From assembly GCA_046263155.1 (NCBI GenBank), contig JBHELF010000043.1, positions 1 through 41,144 of the forward strand: a stretch of 41,144 bases of DNA. Direction: 5' to 3'. Below are positions 31,705 to 40,256 of this stretch, in pieces. Under the pieces are notes generated by a model. That model ran no database searches, was not told the DNA's origin, and worked only from the letters and a program-made list of their open reading frames with translations. Position 1 is the stretch's first letter, and each line of letters opens with the position of its first letter. Origin of the DNA: DATADF01 sp046263155 (GTDB lineage Bacteria; Actinomycetota; CADDZG01; WHSQ01). A program made the position numbers and the translations under genes.

Positions 31705-31905
31705 GTGGAGATCGACGGACATCCAACTCAAGACATCGTCGAGGAACTCGAGCGGCGCGGTGCTCTAAGGGTCGAAGGAAACAGCGGAGGGCCCAATGTT
31801 CAAGCGCTGAGGTTCCTTGCGGAGAGATTCGAAAGCGCTCCGGGTTTTTGGCTCTTCCTGCCGAACGAAACCTTTCTCACGGGATTCGACGAGCCGCCCC
31901 AATAG
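31705..31905 (+). CDS. Small acidic protein, 66 residues
   Basis: GTG 31705 follows AGGA by 9 bases and gives a 66-residue soluble protein (MEIDGHPTQDIVEELERRGA, ending FLTGFDEPPQ). Its stop overlaps the GTG start of the flavin reductase by one base (TAGTG), which makes a genuine gene likely. I see no known domain; helix, beta and a hydrophobic LRFLAERFESAPGFWLFLP stretch are apparent. A role with the flavin reductase is possible from coupling alone. Confidence 0.58.
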   Translation: MEIDGHPTQDIVEELERRGALRVEGNSGGPNVQALRFLAERFESAPGFWLFLPNETFLTGFDEPPQ

Positions 31906-32378
31906 TGGTCTCGCCGGAGGACTACAAGGAAGCGCTCAGCAGGTTCGCCAGCGGGGTAACGGTCGTAACGGTCGCCGACGCCGGCTCGCAACATGGCATG
32001 ACAGCGTCGGCATTTGCCGCGGTCTCCCTGGAGCCCCCGCGAGTTCTGGTCTGTCTCGACAAAAGTTCACGTACTAATGAACTGCTGGCCTCGATAGGAC
32101 ACTTCGCCGTGAATGTCTTGGCGGCGGATCAAGAGGATCTGGCTCGAGCCTTCGCACGGACCGGGACGAAACCATTCGACAACATCGGCCATCGAACGGC
32201 CGATTCGGGCGCCGCCTTGCTTGACGGCGCTCTCGGCTGGATCGAGTGCTCGCTGTTCGATCGAATCGACGCAGGCGACCACCATGTAGTGATCGGCGAT
32301 GTGGTCGCGTGTGAGGCACGCGCCGGAGATCCGCTCCTCTACTTTGGCCGTAATTACCGAGCTCTCAAAGACGCCTGA
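31905..32378 (+). CDS. Flavin reductase-domain protein
   Basis: A 157-residue FMN-binding protein of the flavin-reductase family (split-barrel fold), starting at GTG 31905. Signatures are YKEALSRFASGVTVVTVADA, GMTASAFAAVSLEPPRVLVC, FAVNVLAADQEDLARAFA, and HVVIGDVVACEARAGDPLLY. It reduces FMN with NAD(P)H in relatives, feeding a monooxygenase; none is nearby. It is last in the pepA run and overlaps the 3' end of the DUF192 gene on the other strand by 14 bases. Confidence 0.88.
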   Translation: MVSPEDYKEALSRFASGVTVVTVADAGSQHGMTASAFAAVSLEPPRVLVCLDKSSRTNELLASIGHFAVNVLAADQEDLARAFARTGTKPFDNIGHRTADSGAALLDGALGWIECSLFDRIDAGDHHVVIGDVVACEARAGDPLLYFGRNYRALKDA

Positions 32379-32712
32379 GCTCCACGACATCGCCGGCCGC
32401 GACGGAATCGGCCACCCCCGCCGGTAGCTCGACCACGTAGCGGCACTTCCTGACCCAGCGACTCAGCCGCCACGGCCGCATCGCCCGAATGACGTGGAGA
32501 ACCCGGCCGTCGGCGTCGAGAAAAAGCACATCGATCGGAAATCTCATACCAAAGGTGTGTATCTGAGCCGCGTTCCGCAGCACCAACGCCTCACCCCGCC
32601 CGATCTCCAAACGACCCAAGAGTCCGCGCATGCGGTCGAAGAACGTTTGCGCAACGGTCACCCTGTCCGCGAGGACGCGACCGCGGTGTTGAATCGAGAT
32701 AGGGGCAGACAC
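32365..32712 (-). CDS. DUF192-family protein
   Basis: A 115-residue protein with DUF192 hallmarks: RMRGLLGR, then IHTFGMRFPIDVLFLDADGR (about residues 51-70) and the end VVELPAGVADSVAAGDVVEL. Many relatives are exported and have a signal peptide; this one has none. The function of the family is unknown. It is divergent from the 56-residue gene, with 20 bases between starts. Confidence 0.85.
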   Translation of the reverse strand: MSAPISIQHRGRVLADRVTVAQTFFDRMRGLLGRLEIGRGEALVLRNAAQIHTFGMRFPIDVLFLDADGRVLHVIRAMRPWRLSRWVRKCRYVVELPAGVADSVAAGDVVELRRL

Positions 32713-32732
32713 CGTCGAGTAGGTTAGGGCCG

Positions 32733-32903
32733 GTGGCAGACAATCAAGAAAGATGGGAATACGCGACGGTCCCTTTGATCTCTCACGCGCTTCAAGAGAT
32801 CTTGAATCAGTGGGGAGAGGACGGTTGGGAGCTCGTGCAGGTTCTCGAGAGTCCGCAGACCGGCGTAACCGCCTTCCTCAAGCGGCCTAAGCCCGCACAG
32901 TAG
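32733..32903 (+). CDS. Small conserved protein, 56 residues (DUF4177-like)
   Basis: GTG 32733 follows TAGGG and encodes 56 residues: WEYATVPLISHALQEILNQW, then GEDGWELVQVLESPQTGVTA and FLKRPKPAQ. The WEY...GWELVQV...AFLKRP framework is that of a small protein common in actinobacteria, often grouped with DUF4177. It has one helix between two strands. It is easily missed because it is so short. The function is unknown. Confidence 0.8.
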   Translation: MADNQERWEYATVPLISHALQEILNQWGEDGWELVQVLESPQTGVTAFLKRPKPAQ

Positions 32904-32915
32904 GCAACCCCCCAC

Positions 32916-33551
32916 CTAGCTCGGGAGTCTCGGTCTCTCGAAGCGGGAACGCTCCTTTTCCACCTCGATCCTGAACGCGCAGGCGCTCAAGTGATCGTTG
33001 ACCAGCCCGACGGCCTCCATGAAGGAATACGCGGTGGTGGGACCCACGAAGGCCCACCCCCGACGACGCAGGTCCTTGCTCAAGGCGCGAGCCTCTTCGC
33101 TCGTAGTCGTCTGGGTTAAGGACTTCCAGGTCACCTTCCGAGGTCGGGATCTAGGGTGGGGCTCGTAGGTCCAGACGAATGCGGCAAGGCTGCCGTACTC
33201 GTCGACGAGATCGAGATAACGACGGGCGTTGTTGATGGTCGCTTCGATCTTGGCCCGGTTTCGAACGATGCCGGCATCCGTCATCAGGCGTTGGACGCTG
33301 CGTTCGTTGAAGCGGGCGATCGCGCCGATATCGAACGACTTGAAGGCGCGCCTGAAGTTCTCACGCTTGCGCAGAATTGTGAGCCAGCTCAAGCCCGACT
33401 GGAACCCCTCGAGGCACAGCTTTTCGAAGAGCCGAACATCCTTGTCGGTCGGCCGTCCCCACTCCGCGTCGTGGTAGGTCTCGTAAAGCGAATCGCCGAC
33501 GCACCACCAGCAGCGGGCGAGTCCATCGCCGCCCGCGACGACTTCGTTCAC
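32916..33551 (-). CDS. tag: DNA-3-methyladenine glycosylase I
   Basis: A 211-residue base-excision enzyme that removes 3-methyladenine from alkylated DNA. Family markers are RCWWCVGDSLYETYHDAEWG near the N-terminus, GFQSGLSWLTILRKRENFRR in the middle, SKDLRRRGWAFVGPTTAYSF, and VNDHLSAC at the end. The zinc-binding residues of E. coli Tag (two Cys, two His) match the early Cys and His and the terminal His and Cys here. It starts 10 bases after the moaC stop and may be co-transcribed with the molybdenum genes. Confidence 0.93.
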   Translation of the reverse strand: MNEVVAGGDGLARCWWCVGDSLYETYHDAEWGRPTDKDVRLFEKLCLEGFQSGLSWLTILRKRENFRRAFKSFDIGAIARFNERSVQRLMTDAGIVRNRAKIEATINNARRYLDLVDEYGSLAAFVWTYEPHPRSRPRKVTWKSLTQTTTSEEARALSKDLRRRGWAFVGPTTAYSFMEAVGLVNDHLSACAFRIEVEKERSRFERPRLPS

Positions 33552-33561
33552 GACGCGGACG

Positions 33562-34026
33562 TCACTCTCCGGGGGCCACGTAGTCGCCCGATTTGCCTCC
33601 CGACTTTCGCAACAGGCGTAGCGATGTGATCTCGACTCCCCGTTCCGTGCCCTTCACCATGTCGTACACGGTCAGCGCTGCCACGGCCGCCGCCGTCAGT
33701 GCTTCCATCTCGACGCCCGTGCGCTCGACGGTCCGCGCGGTGGCCGTGATGTCGAGTCCCGACTCGTGCGACGAGAAGTCGACCTCCACCGATCCGAGTG
33801 CAATCGGATGGCAGAGCGGGATGAGGTTCGAAGTCGACTTGGCGGCCATGATCCCCGCGACGCGTGCAACGGCCAGCGCGTCGCCCTTTGAGGTCGATCC
33901 CGAGACGACTAATTCCAGCGTTTCGGGGCTCATCACGACCCTGCAACCGGCGACCGCCTCGCGCGCCGTCATCTCCTTCTGGGTGATGTCGACCATGCGA
34001 GCCTCGCTCTCAGGATGCTTCGCCAT
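33562..34026 (-). CDS. moaC: Cyclic pyranopterin monophosphate synthase MoaC
   Basis: A 154-residue enzyme of molybdenum cofactor synthesis that converts the MoaA product to cyclic pyranopterin monophosphate. Signatures are ARMVDITQKEMTAREAVA, KSTSNLIPLCHPIALGSVEV and GVEMEALTAAAVAALTVYDM, ending KSGGKSGDY. The ATG at 34026 overlaps moeA by 17 bases; ATG 33996 (MVDIT) has the better GAGG ribosome site, so the shorter start is possible. It follows moeA and galU on the same strand. Confidence 0.95.
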   Translation of the reverse strand: MAKHPESEARMVDITQKEMTAREAVAGCRVVMSPETLELVVSGSTSKGDALAVARVAGIMAAKSTSNLIPLCHPIALGSVEVDFSSHESGLDITATARTVERTGVEMEALTAAAVAALTVYDMVKGTERGVEITSLRLLRKSGGKSGDYVAPGE

Positions 34027-35245
34027 CGGGTCCCTTGGGCAAGCGCCATACCTCCACCGTGATCTCGTCGCTGGGATTCATTGCTGAAGCGTCCGCGGGA
34101 AAGCGACCGACGCCGTCGCAGCCCACGAGGCTTGACTGAATGTGCGAGCCCTGTGGCCCGGTCGGCGTGGCCTCCCAGCCGGATTCGGTTTGGTGTAATC
34201 GGACTCGCACGAAGTGCAGCCGGCCGGGCGACTTCGTTATGGGGGCCGTGAGGCGCGCTTTCAGGACGGGCCGCAATAGATGACGGCGTCCGGCGAGCCT
34301 CCGAATGGCGGGCCGCACGAATTGCTCGAAGCCGATGTGGACCGAAACCGGATTACCGGGCAGACCCAAAAACGACGTGCCGGCAACCTCGCCCAGTACC
34401 ACCGGCTTACCCGGTTGCATCGCCACTTTCCAGAGATCGATCCGACCCAACTCCTCCACGGCATCTTTCACGTGGTCGTATTTGCCGACGGCGACGCCGC
34501 CCGACGAAACGACTAGGTCGGAGCCCCGCGCCGCGCGCGCCAACGCGTCTGTGGTTGCAGCACGGTCGTCGGGCACGAGCTCCCGGATTGAAACCTCGGC
34601 TCCCGCTTGCTGGACGAGGGAGACCAGCGCGAGGGAGTTCGAGTCGCGAATCTGACCCGGCTTCGGGGTCATGTCGGGCGGGACCATCTCGTCGCCGGTG
34701 ACCAACACGGCGACCCGTGGACGCTCGTAAACGGAGACGGGCGAGAGGCCGAGCGACGCCAGAATCGCGAGCTCGCCGGGCCCAAGCTCGGTCCCCGCGG
34801 GCACCACCACCTCGTCGGCGGCGACGTCGTCACCTGCTGGACGGACGTGTTTCCCCTCGGGGGTCGGAGCCTTGACCAGTACGCGTCCGTCCCGTTCCTC
34901 CGTGTCCTCGACGGGAACGACGGCATCGGCCCCCGCCGGAACCACAGCCCCCGTGAAGATCCAGGCCGCGGTGCCGGGCAAGACCTTGATGTCTCCGGGA
35001 TCGCCCGCTCGCACCTCTCCAACTATCTCGAGGCCCACAGGAGCTTCCGGCGAGGCCTCGGCGGTGTCCTCGCCGCGTACCGCGAAGCCGTCCATGGCGG
35101 AGTTGTCGAAGCGCGGAAGAGCGTGGGGGGCCCGAGCATCGGTTGCGAGGACACGACCCGCCGCCTCGTCGAGCAACACCTCGCGAGTACCGAGGGGCTC
35201 AACCGCCGCCAGCACGCGTTCCCTCGCCTCGTCGACGGAAAGCAC
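34010..35245 (-). CDS. moeA: Molybdopterin molybdenumtransferase MoeA
   Basis: A 411-residue protein that inserts molybdate into adenylylated molybdopterin. Typical elements are the opening MLSVDEARERVLAAVEPLG, the PRFDNSAMDGFAVRGED motif near residue 45, the domain-III loop VSSGGVAVGKYDHVKDAVEE, and LGLPGNPVSVHIGFEQFVRP. It directly abuts galU (its start is next to the galU stop), and moaC overlaps its end, so the three form an operon-like run. This pairing with galU is common in actinobacteria. Confidence 0.95.
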   Translation of the reverse strand: MLSVDEARERVLAAVEPLGTREVLLDEAAGRVLATDARAPHALPRFDNSAMDGFAVRGEDTAEASPEAPVGLEIVGEVRAGDPGDIKVLPGTAAWIFTGAVVPAGADAVVPVEDTEERDGRVLVKAPTPEGKHVRPAGDDVAADEVVVPAGTELGPGELAILASLGLSPVSVYERPRVAVLVTGDEMVPPDMTPKPGQIRDSNSLALVSLVQQAGAEVSIRELVPDDRAATTDALARAARGSDLVVSSGGVAVGKYDHVKDAVEELGRIDLWKVAMQPGKPVVLGEVAGTSFLGLPGNPVSVHIGFEQFVRPAIRRLAGRRHLLRPVLKARLTAPITKSPGRLHFVRVRLHQTESGWEATPTGPQGSHIQSSLVGCDGVGRFPADASAMNPSDEITVEVWRLPKGPDGEAS

Positions 35246-36133
35246 TCAGGACTCCAACGTACGCGCTCGCTCCAGGAGATACTCCTTGAAGGGCTTGCTC
35301 AGGTCGTCCCGTCTCAGTGCCAGCTCCACCGAGGCCCGCAGGTAATCGATCTTCTTGCCCACATCGAGAATGAGACCGTCATAGACATAGGCGAGACAGG
35401 CGCCCGCGCGCGCCAAGGCCCCGATGGCATCCGTGAGCTGGATCTCACCCCCCACGCCAAGGCTGGTTTTTCGCAGGGCGTCGAAAACGTCCGGAGTGAA
35501 GATGTACCGACCTCTTGCAGCGAGCGTGCTGGGAGCTTCGTGCTGCGGTGGCTTTTCGACGATGCCCCGAACCTCCACGAAGTCTCCAGACGACGAGCCC
35601 GTCTCGATCGCTCCGTACGAGGAGATCTCCTCGCGCGATACCTCTTGAACCAAAATGACGGACAGGTTTTGCTGCTCGAAGATCTCGGCCATCCGAGTTA
35701 GCGGGTCGGCCTCTCCCTCCAAAGGTTCCGGAACGATCTCGTCGGGAACCATGACGACGAAAGGATCGTCCCCCACATGGTCGGCGGCGAGCGATACGGC
35801 ATGGCCGAAACCGAGGGGCTCGGTCTGAGTAACGAATGAAATCTCGGCCAGCTCCGCCAGGGAGCGGACCACCGCGACCTCCTCGGTCTTGTTGGCCGCG
35901 CTTAGCTGAGCTTCGAGTCGCTCCGCGGGGGCGAAGTGCTCAGCGATCGATTCCTTGCCGGGCGCCGTCACAATGAGGACGTCCTCCAGCCCGCAGCGGA
36001 CGGCTTCCTCGACCGCATACTGAATTCCCGGCTTGTCGATGACCGGGATCATTTCCTTGGGCTGCGCCTTTGTGGCCGGCAAAAAGCGGGTTCCGAGCCC
36101 GGCCGCCGGCAATACCGCTTTACGAACGCGCAA
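35246..36133 (-). CDS. galU: UTP-glucose-1-phosphate uridylyltransferase
   Basis: A 295-residue nucleotidyltransferase that makes UDP-glucose for envelope glycans. The signature VLPAAGLGTRFLPATKAQPK occurs near residue 7, with MIPVIDKPGIQYAVEEAV following, and the family core FVVMVPDEIVPEPLEGEADP, GVGGEIQLTDAIGALAR and ILDVGKKIDYLRA. Length is normal. It begins 45 bases after the diguanylate cyclase stop and abuts moeA. Confidence 0.95.
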   Translation of the reverse strand: MRVRKAVLPAAGLGTRFLPATKAQPKEMIPVIDKPGIQYAVEEAVRCGLEDVLIVTAPGKESIAEHFAPAERLEAQLSAANKTEEVAVVRSLAELAEISFVTQTEPLGFGHAVSLAADHVGDDPFVVMVPDEIVPEPLEGEADPLTRMAEIFEQQNLSVILVQEVSREEISSYGAIETGSSSGDFVEVRGIVEKPPQHEAPSTLAARGRYIFTPDVFDALRKTSLGVGGEIQLTDAIGALARAGACLAYVYDGLILDVGKKIDYLRASVELALRRDDLSKPFKEYLLERARTLES

Positions 36134-36178
36134 AGCGAATCCTCCAGTCGTTTGAGGATTCGAAGCTTAGTTGTGGAG

Positions 36179-38197
36179 CTAACTGCCCTCGGCGAGCTTC
36201 AGGCTGGGGGGTGCTTTCTGCGCGGGGTGCGCGCGATCGCGGCCCCCCTTCTTCGCTTCGTAAAGAGCCCTGTCCGCAGCTTCGACGAGTTGCCTGAAGG
36301 TATCCCCGTGCTCCGGATAGGAGGCCACCCCGATGGAGACGGTCAAGTCCACCTTTGCCTCCCCGGTTCCTCCGAATGGCTCCGACCGAATCGCCTGCAG
36401 GATCTTGTCGGCGGTCGTCATCGCGCCGTAGAGATCGGTCTCCGACAGCAGACAGATGAACTCTTCGCCGCCGTAGCGGGCGAACGTGTCGACCTCGCGC
36501 AGCATGTTGCCCGCGCGGCTCGCGAACTCGACCAGTATGGCGTCCCCCCTTTGATGTCCGTATGTGTCGTTCACCTGTTTGAAGTGATCCAGGTCGAGCA
36601 TCAAGATGCTGAACGGGCGTTCGAAACGTTGGGCAGTTGCATGGACCTGGCGGAACTGCATCTGGAAGAAGCGTCGGTTCCAGGCCCCCGTTAGACCATC
36701 GGTCAAGGAAAGGCGTTGGGCCTCTTCGTGCAAGAGCACGTTTTCGATCCCGACGCCGCCCTGTTCCGCAAGGAAAAGAATTGTGTCGATGTCCCCCTGC
36801 GAAAAGGTCCGCTCGGAATCCCTTCGGTAGGCCGCGAGCACGGCAAGGACTCTCTCCTGGCTGTAGATCGGGGCCGCGACCACGACGGGGTATTGAGGTT
36901 CGCTGGGAGAGACGCGGGAGTCTTGCCCGTTGCCTGGAAGCACGAACATCTGAGCATGTTCGGCCACCCGTCCGACGACGCCCTGACCGATCTCCACGCG
37001 CGAGACCGACTTGGAGTCGAGACCATGAACAAGGGCCGGGTAAAGGCTGTCGCGCGTTCCAGTAAACATCCACAAGACACAGCCGTCGGTCTCCACGGCA
37101 TCGGCGGCCGTGTGCAAGATGGACTGAAGTACACGCTTCATGTCGTGGGTGGACCTCAGCGTCTCGCCCACTCTTCTCACCGTCCGCCGCAGCTGGTCGC
37201 GAGAGGACTCGAGCTGCGTGAAGGAGTCTCTGAGCCTGTGAGTCATGTCGTTGAAGGCCTCGGCCAACGAGCCCACCTCATCGCCACTTCGAACCGGGAT
37301 GTCCTCCTGAAAACGACCTTCCGCCATTGCCTTGGCACGCTCGGCTAGTTCTTCGAGAGGCTGGCTGATGGGACGCGCCAATAGATAGGCGAGCACGCTC
37401 GTGAGAAGCAGTGCCAGGGCGAGCAGGCCCAGCAAAGACGTAAGGATCTCCCGTGTCAGCGCGGTGATCGGGCCGCGCGGCGTGAACGCGACGAGCGCCA
37501 TGTCCTGGGCCAAGTTGATGGCGCGCGCGGAAGCCTCTCCGTCCAGCGAGGTCTCGAAGACCTCACCGGTGACGACGCGCGTGCGGGCGGTTGCCGGTAC
37601 CTCGGACGTAGCCGCGATCGGGCGCTGCCCGACAACGACGGCGAGATCGACCTGATCGTTGTCTCCCGCGACCCCGAGAAGATCCGCATCAACCCAGAAG
37701 CCGCCGGAAACCGATCCCAACTCGCCCCTCCCTTCGATGCGAACGGGAATGGGCGCGGCCCGCACGAAGCCCGGTCCGGTTCCCGACGGGGGGGACACGA
37801 TTGTCTTGGGCGTGGGTTCCTGGAAGCCTTCGAGGAACCGCCCCTCACGTATCGCACTTCCGATGACGCGACCGGATGGGCTTTGCACCAAGAGAAAATC
37901 CAGACCTTCGTCCGAATCGAGCAACTTCTCCAGAAGCGCATCGATCCGTTGGGACTTCCCCGAGTCGAGAGCCTCGGCGAAACTCGGCCGATCCACCTCG
38001 GCCGCCACGCGCTCGTCTATCGCATCGACTCGCTCGTTGTAGAGGGCGAGGCTTGACTCCAGAAGAGGCTCCAGCGAAAGCTCGGCCCGCTGAGCGATCT
38101 CTCCGACGACGACGCGCTGGACGACGTAGCCGGCAACGGCCAGTGGCAGGATCACGATCAGCACAAAGAACAGGGTCAGACGCTTTTGGAGCGACAT
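36179..38197 (-). CDS. Membrane diguanylate cyclase (sensor-HAMP-GAF-GGDEF)
   Basis: A 672-residue signalling protein. A first membrane helix (LTLFFVLIVILPLAVAGYVV) and a second (LLGLLALALLLTSVLAYLLA, about residues 265-285) flank an extracytoplasmic sensor domain of about 225 residues. Then come a HAMP domain (PLEELAERAKAMAEGRFQED), a coiled linker, a GAF domain (about 365-505), and a GGDEF domain (about 505-650). The active site reads GGEEF, and RxxD five residues upstream (REVD) is the inhibitory site, so product feedback is expected. It makes cyclic di-GMP from GTP. It is divergent from the FmdB-like gene. Confidence 0.93.
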   Translation of the reverse strand: MSLQKRLTLFFVLIVILPLAVAGYVVQRVVVGEIAQRAELSLEPLLESSLALYNERVDAIDERVAAEVDRPSFAEALDSGKSQRIDALLEKLLDSDEGLDFLLVQSPSGRVIGSAIREGRFLEGFQEPTPKTIVSPPSGTGPGFVRAAPIPVRIEGRGELGSVSGGFWVDADLLGVAGDNDQVDLAVVVGQRPIAATSEVPATARTRVVTGEVFETSLDGEASARAINLAQDMALVAFTPRGPITALTREILTSLLGLLALALLLTSVLAYLLARPISQPLEELAERAKAMAEGRFQEDIPVRSGDEVGSLAEAFNDMTHRLRDSFTQLESSRDQLRRTVRRVGETLRSTHDMKRVLQSILHTAADAVETDGCVLWMFTGTRDSLYPALVHGLDSKSVSRVEIGQGVVGRVAEHAQMFVLPGNGQDSRVSPSEPQYPVVVAAPIYSQERVLAVLAAYRRDSERTFSQGDIDTILFLAEQGGVGIENVLLHEEAQRLSLTDGLTGAWNRRFFQMQFRQVHATAQRFERPFSILMLDLDHFKQVNDTYGHQRGDAILVEFASRAGNMLREVDTFARYGGEEFICLLSETDLYGAMTTADKILQAIRSEPFGGTGEAKVDLTVSIGVASYPEHGDTFRQLVEAADRALYEAKKGGRDRAHPAQKAPPSLKLAEGS

Positions 38198-38324
38198 TGA
38201 GTTCCTTATGGGGGGCCGGCTTGCCTCTTATAAGAAGATCGGAGGAACTGGATTCTCACTTTACAGGTTGGCCGGGTTTAGAACTGACCTATTTGGGCCT
38301 ATCCGCAGTGAGAAGATCGCGCTG

Positions 38325-38609
38325 ATGCCGATCTACGAATACGCCTGCACCGTCTGCGGAGAGAGGACCGAATCCAAGCAGAGCTTCGACGATCCTCCGC
38401 TGACCGAATGCCCGCACTGCGGGGGCAAGCTCCGCAAGCTGTACTCGCCCGTTGGAATCGTCTTCAAGGGATCGGGCTTCTACTCAACCGACGCCAAGAA
38501 AGCTCCCGTCCTCGACTCGAAGAAGCCCACGAAGAAGGAGAAGGCTGCAACGACTGCCGAGAGCAAGCCGACGACCGAGACGAAGCCCTCCTCCGACTCC
38601 AAGAAATAG
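38325..38609 (+). CDS. FmdB-family zinc-ribbon protein
   Basis: ATG 38325 gives a 94-residue protein. The N-terminal zinc ribbon is PIYEYACTVCGERTESKQSF then TECPHCGGKL, with two Cys pairs binding zinc. A conserved hydrophobic end of the domain (LYSPVGIVFKGSGFYSTDA) precedes a highly charged, Lys- and Ser-rich tail, probably disordered. The family is widespread and often described as a regulatory protein, but its biochemical role is unsettled. Confidence 0.9.
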   Translation: MPIYEYACTVCGERTESKQSFDDPPLTECPHCGGKLRKLYSPVGIVFKGSGFYSTDAKKAPVLDSKKPTKKEKAATTAESKPTTETKPSSDSKK

Positions 38610-38617
38610 CGCGCCGG

Positions 38618-39349
38618 CTATTTCGTAATCGTTATCGGAACCTCGAAGTGGGCGATCGTCGGCGAATCCTGACTCTGGATGTCGCCGAACCAGGTCTTCG
38701 TTCCCGGCTTCTTGGGATTGGTGAGAATTGGAACACCGGACTCCGACTCAGCGAAGATCGAGAGATCCACCGTCAGGGGGTTGCAGGTGTTGTCGCTTGG
38801 AGTGGGCGCGCCCTGAATAGTCCACCCCGTCTTTATGTCGCCTCGAATTAGAAGGCGGACCCGGTTTGCCGGTTCGATGTCGAGGAACCAGACCGCGTGG
38901 ACGCCGGAGTCTGCCTCCTCATCGGTGCGGGGAGCCTCGTAAAAGGTCGCGTCGATCGATATGGGCACCGATCCGGGCGAACCCGAGCCCATCCTGCATC
39001 CGGGACCGGCCGCGATGTCGATTACGCCCTCACCGATGGTCTCGCCGCAAGTGGTCTCGCTGCGCAAAGGTGACGGCAGCTGCCGGTTGCCGACGGGATC
39101 GCAGGCCTCGTCTGGGATCTCATCATCGGACGCGATGTAGTAGCCCTTGGGTAGCGTGGCCTTGAAGTCGCCGATCTCCTCGTCGTCGGCATCGAACTCG
39201 AGGTGAAAGTCCAGTTGTGGATGCGCGAGGACCTTCGTGTCGGAGAGCTCCAAGCTGAACACGGGAGTGAAGTCCGCCCGAGCAACCCCACCCATCAGCG
39301 CGAAGACAAGCGTTAGGGAGAGGACGAGCCCGATCTTCGTGACCTTCAT
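38618..39349 (-). CDS. Secreted protein of unknown function
   Basis: ATG 39349 has GGAGGT ahead and gives 243 residues, while the open frame extends upstream to 39505 without a ribosome site. The signal peptide is MKVTKIGLVLSLTLVFALMG, then GVARAD. The mature part is beta-rich, with six Cys and motifs such as VFSLELSDTKVLAHPQLDFH and DFKATLPKGYYIASDDEIPD, resembling large extracellular beta-sandwich proteins of actinobacteria but not a family I can name. Its stop lies 8 bases from the stop of the FmdB-like gene, facing it. Confidence 0.72.
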   Translation of the reverse strand: MKVTKIGLVLSLTLVFALMGGVARADFTPVFSLELSDTKVLAHPQLDFHLEFDADDEEIGDFKATLPKGYYIASDDEIPDEACDPVGNRQLPSPLRSETTCGETIGEGVIDIAAGPGCRMGSGSPGSVPISIDATFYEAPRTDEEADSGVHAVWFLDIEPANRVRLLIRGDIKTGWTIQGAPTPSDNTCNPLTVDLSIFAESESGVPILTNPKKPGTKTWFGDIQSQDSPTIAHFEVPITITK

Positions 39350-39443
39350 GTGAACCTCCATTGTCTGATCTCGTAGACCCGACTTCCGATTCGCTTTTCG
39401 CGCGCTCATTCCTGCCGCCGCCCGCTTAGGCTTCCCGCCCGAT

Positions 39444-40256
39444 ATGTCCCTTCTGCAGGCGATCGTCCTCGGAGCCGTGCAGGGGCTTACCGAGTTCATC
39501 CCCATCTCATCCTCGGGTCACCTAGTCCTCGTTCCCGAGGCCTTGTCGTGGCCGCGGCCCGGGCTTGCTTTCGACGTGTTATTGCACGCGGCCTCGTTGG
39601 TCGCGCTGGTGGCCTACTTCGCACGCGATCTGCGGGATGTCTTCGTCGGGAGCCTGCAGGGCGATCGCTCCCAGCGAAATCTCGTAACTCTGTTGGTGGT
39701 CGGGACGATCCCGGCAGGCCTGGCCGGGCTTTTGCTCGGCGACTACTTCGAACGTTCATTTGAGGATGCGCCCGCGGCCGCCATTCAACTGATCATCACA
39801 GCGGCTCTCCTTGTGGGGGCCGAGCTATTGCTCTCCTATCACTCACGAAGGACGGCCCGGGCGGAGACGGCACTACGCGGCATCGCCAACCTGACCCCGG
39901 TCGACGCCGGTGTCATCGGAGTTGCGCAGGCAATCTCAATCCTGCCCGGCATCTCGCGCTCCGGTGCGTCAATCGGCGCGGGACTCGCACTCTCCATGAG
40001 GCGCGATGAGGCGGCGCGCTTCGCATTCCTTCTCGCGATTCCCGCTCTGCTCGGTGCCAGTCTTGTGTCCATCCCAGACATCAGAGAAACAGGGCTCGGA
40101 ATCGGCGCCGGCGTCGCCGGCTTCACTGCCTCGCTGGTGACGTCCTATGCGGCCATCGCGGGGCTGATCCGTTTCCTGCGGACGCGGTCACTCTATCCGT
40201 TTGCCGCCTACTGCGTCGTCGCCGGCCTCGCCTTTTATTTGATCGTGTCTAGCTAG
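39444..40256 (+). CDS. uppP: Undecaprenyl-diphosphate phosphatase (UppP/BacA)
   Basis: A 270-residue integral membrane enzyme that recycles the C55 lipid carrier for peptidoglycan synthesis. Both catalytic motifs are present: GLTEFIPISSSGHLVLVPE (residues 14-32) and SILPGISRSGASIGAGLALS (about 163-182). About eight membrane segments are predicted, and length is normal. Its end overlaps the opposite-strand Phd-like gene by 69 bases. Confidence 0.95.
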   Translation: MSLLQAIVLGAVQGLTEFIPISSSGHLVLVPEALSWPRPGLAFDVLLHAASLVALVAYFARDLRDVFVGSLQGDRSQRNLVTLLVVGTIPAGLAGLLLGDYFERSFEDAPAAAIQLIITAALLVGAELLLSYHSRRTARAETALRGIANLTPVDAGVIGVAQAISILPGISRSGASIGAGLALSMRRDEAARFAFLLAIPALLGASLVSIPDIRETGLGIGAGVAGFTASLVTSYAAIAGLIRFLRTRSLYPFAAYCVVAGLAFYLIVSS

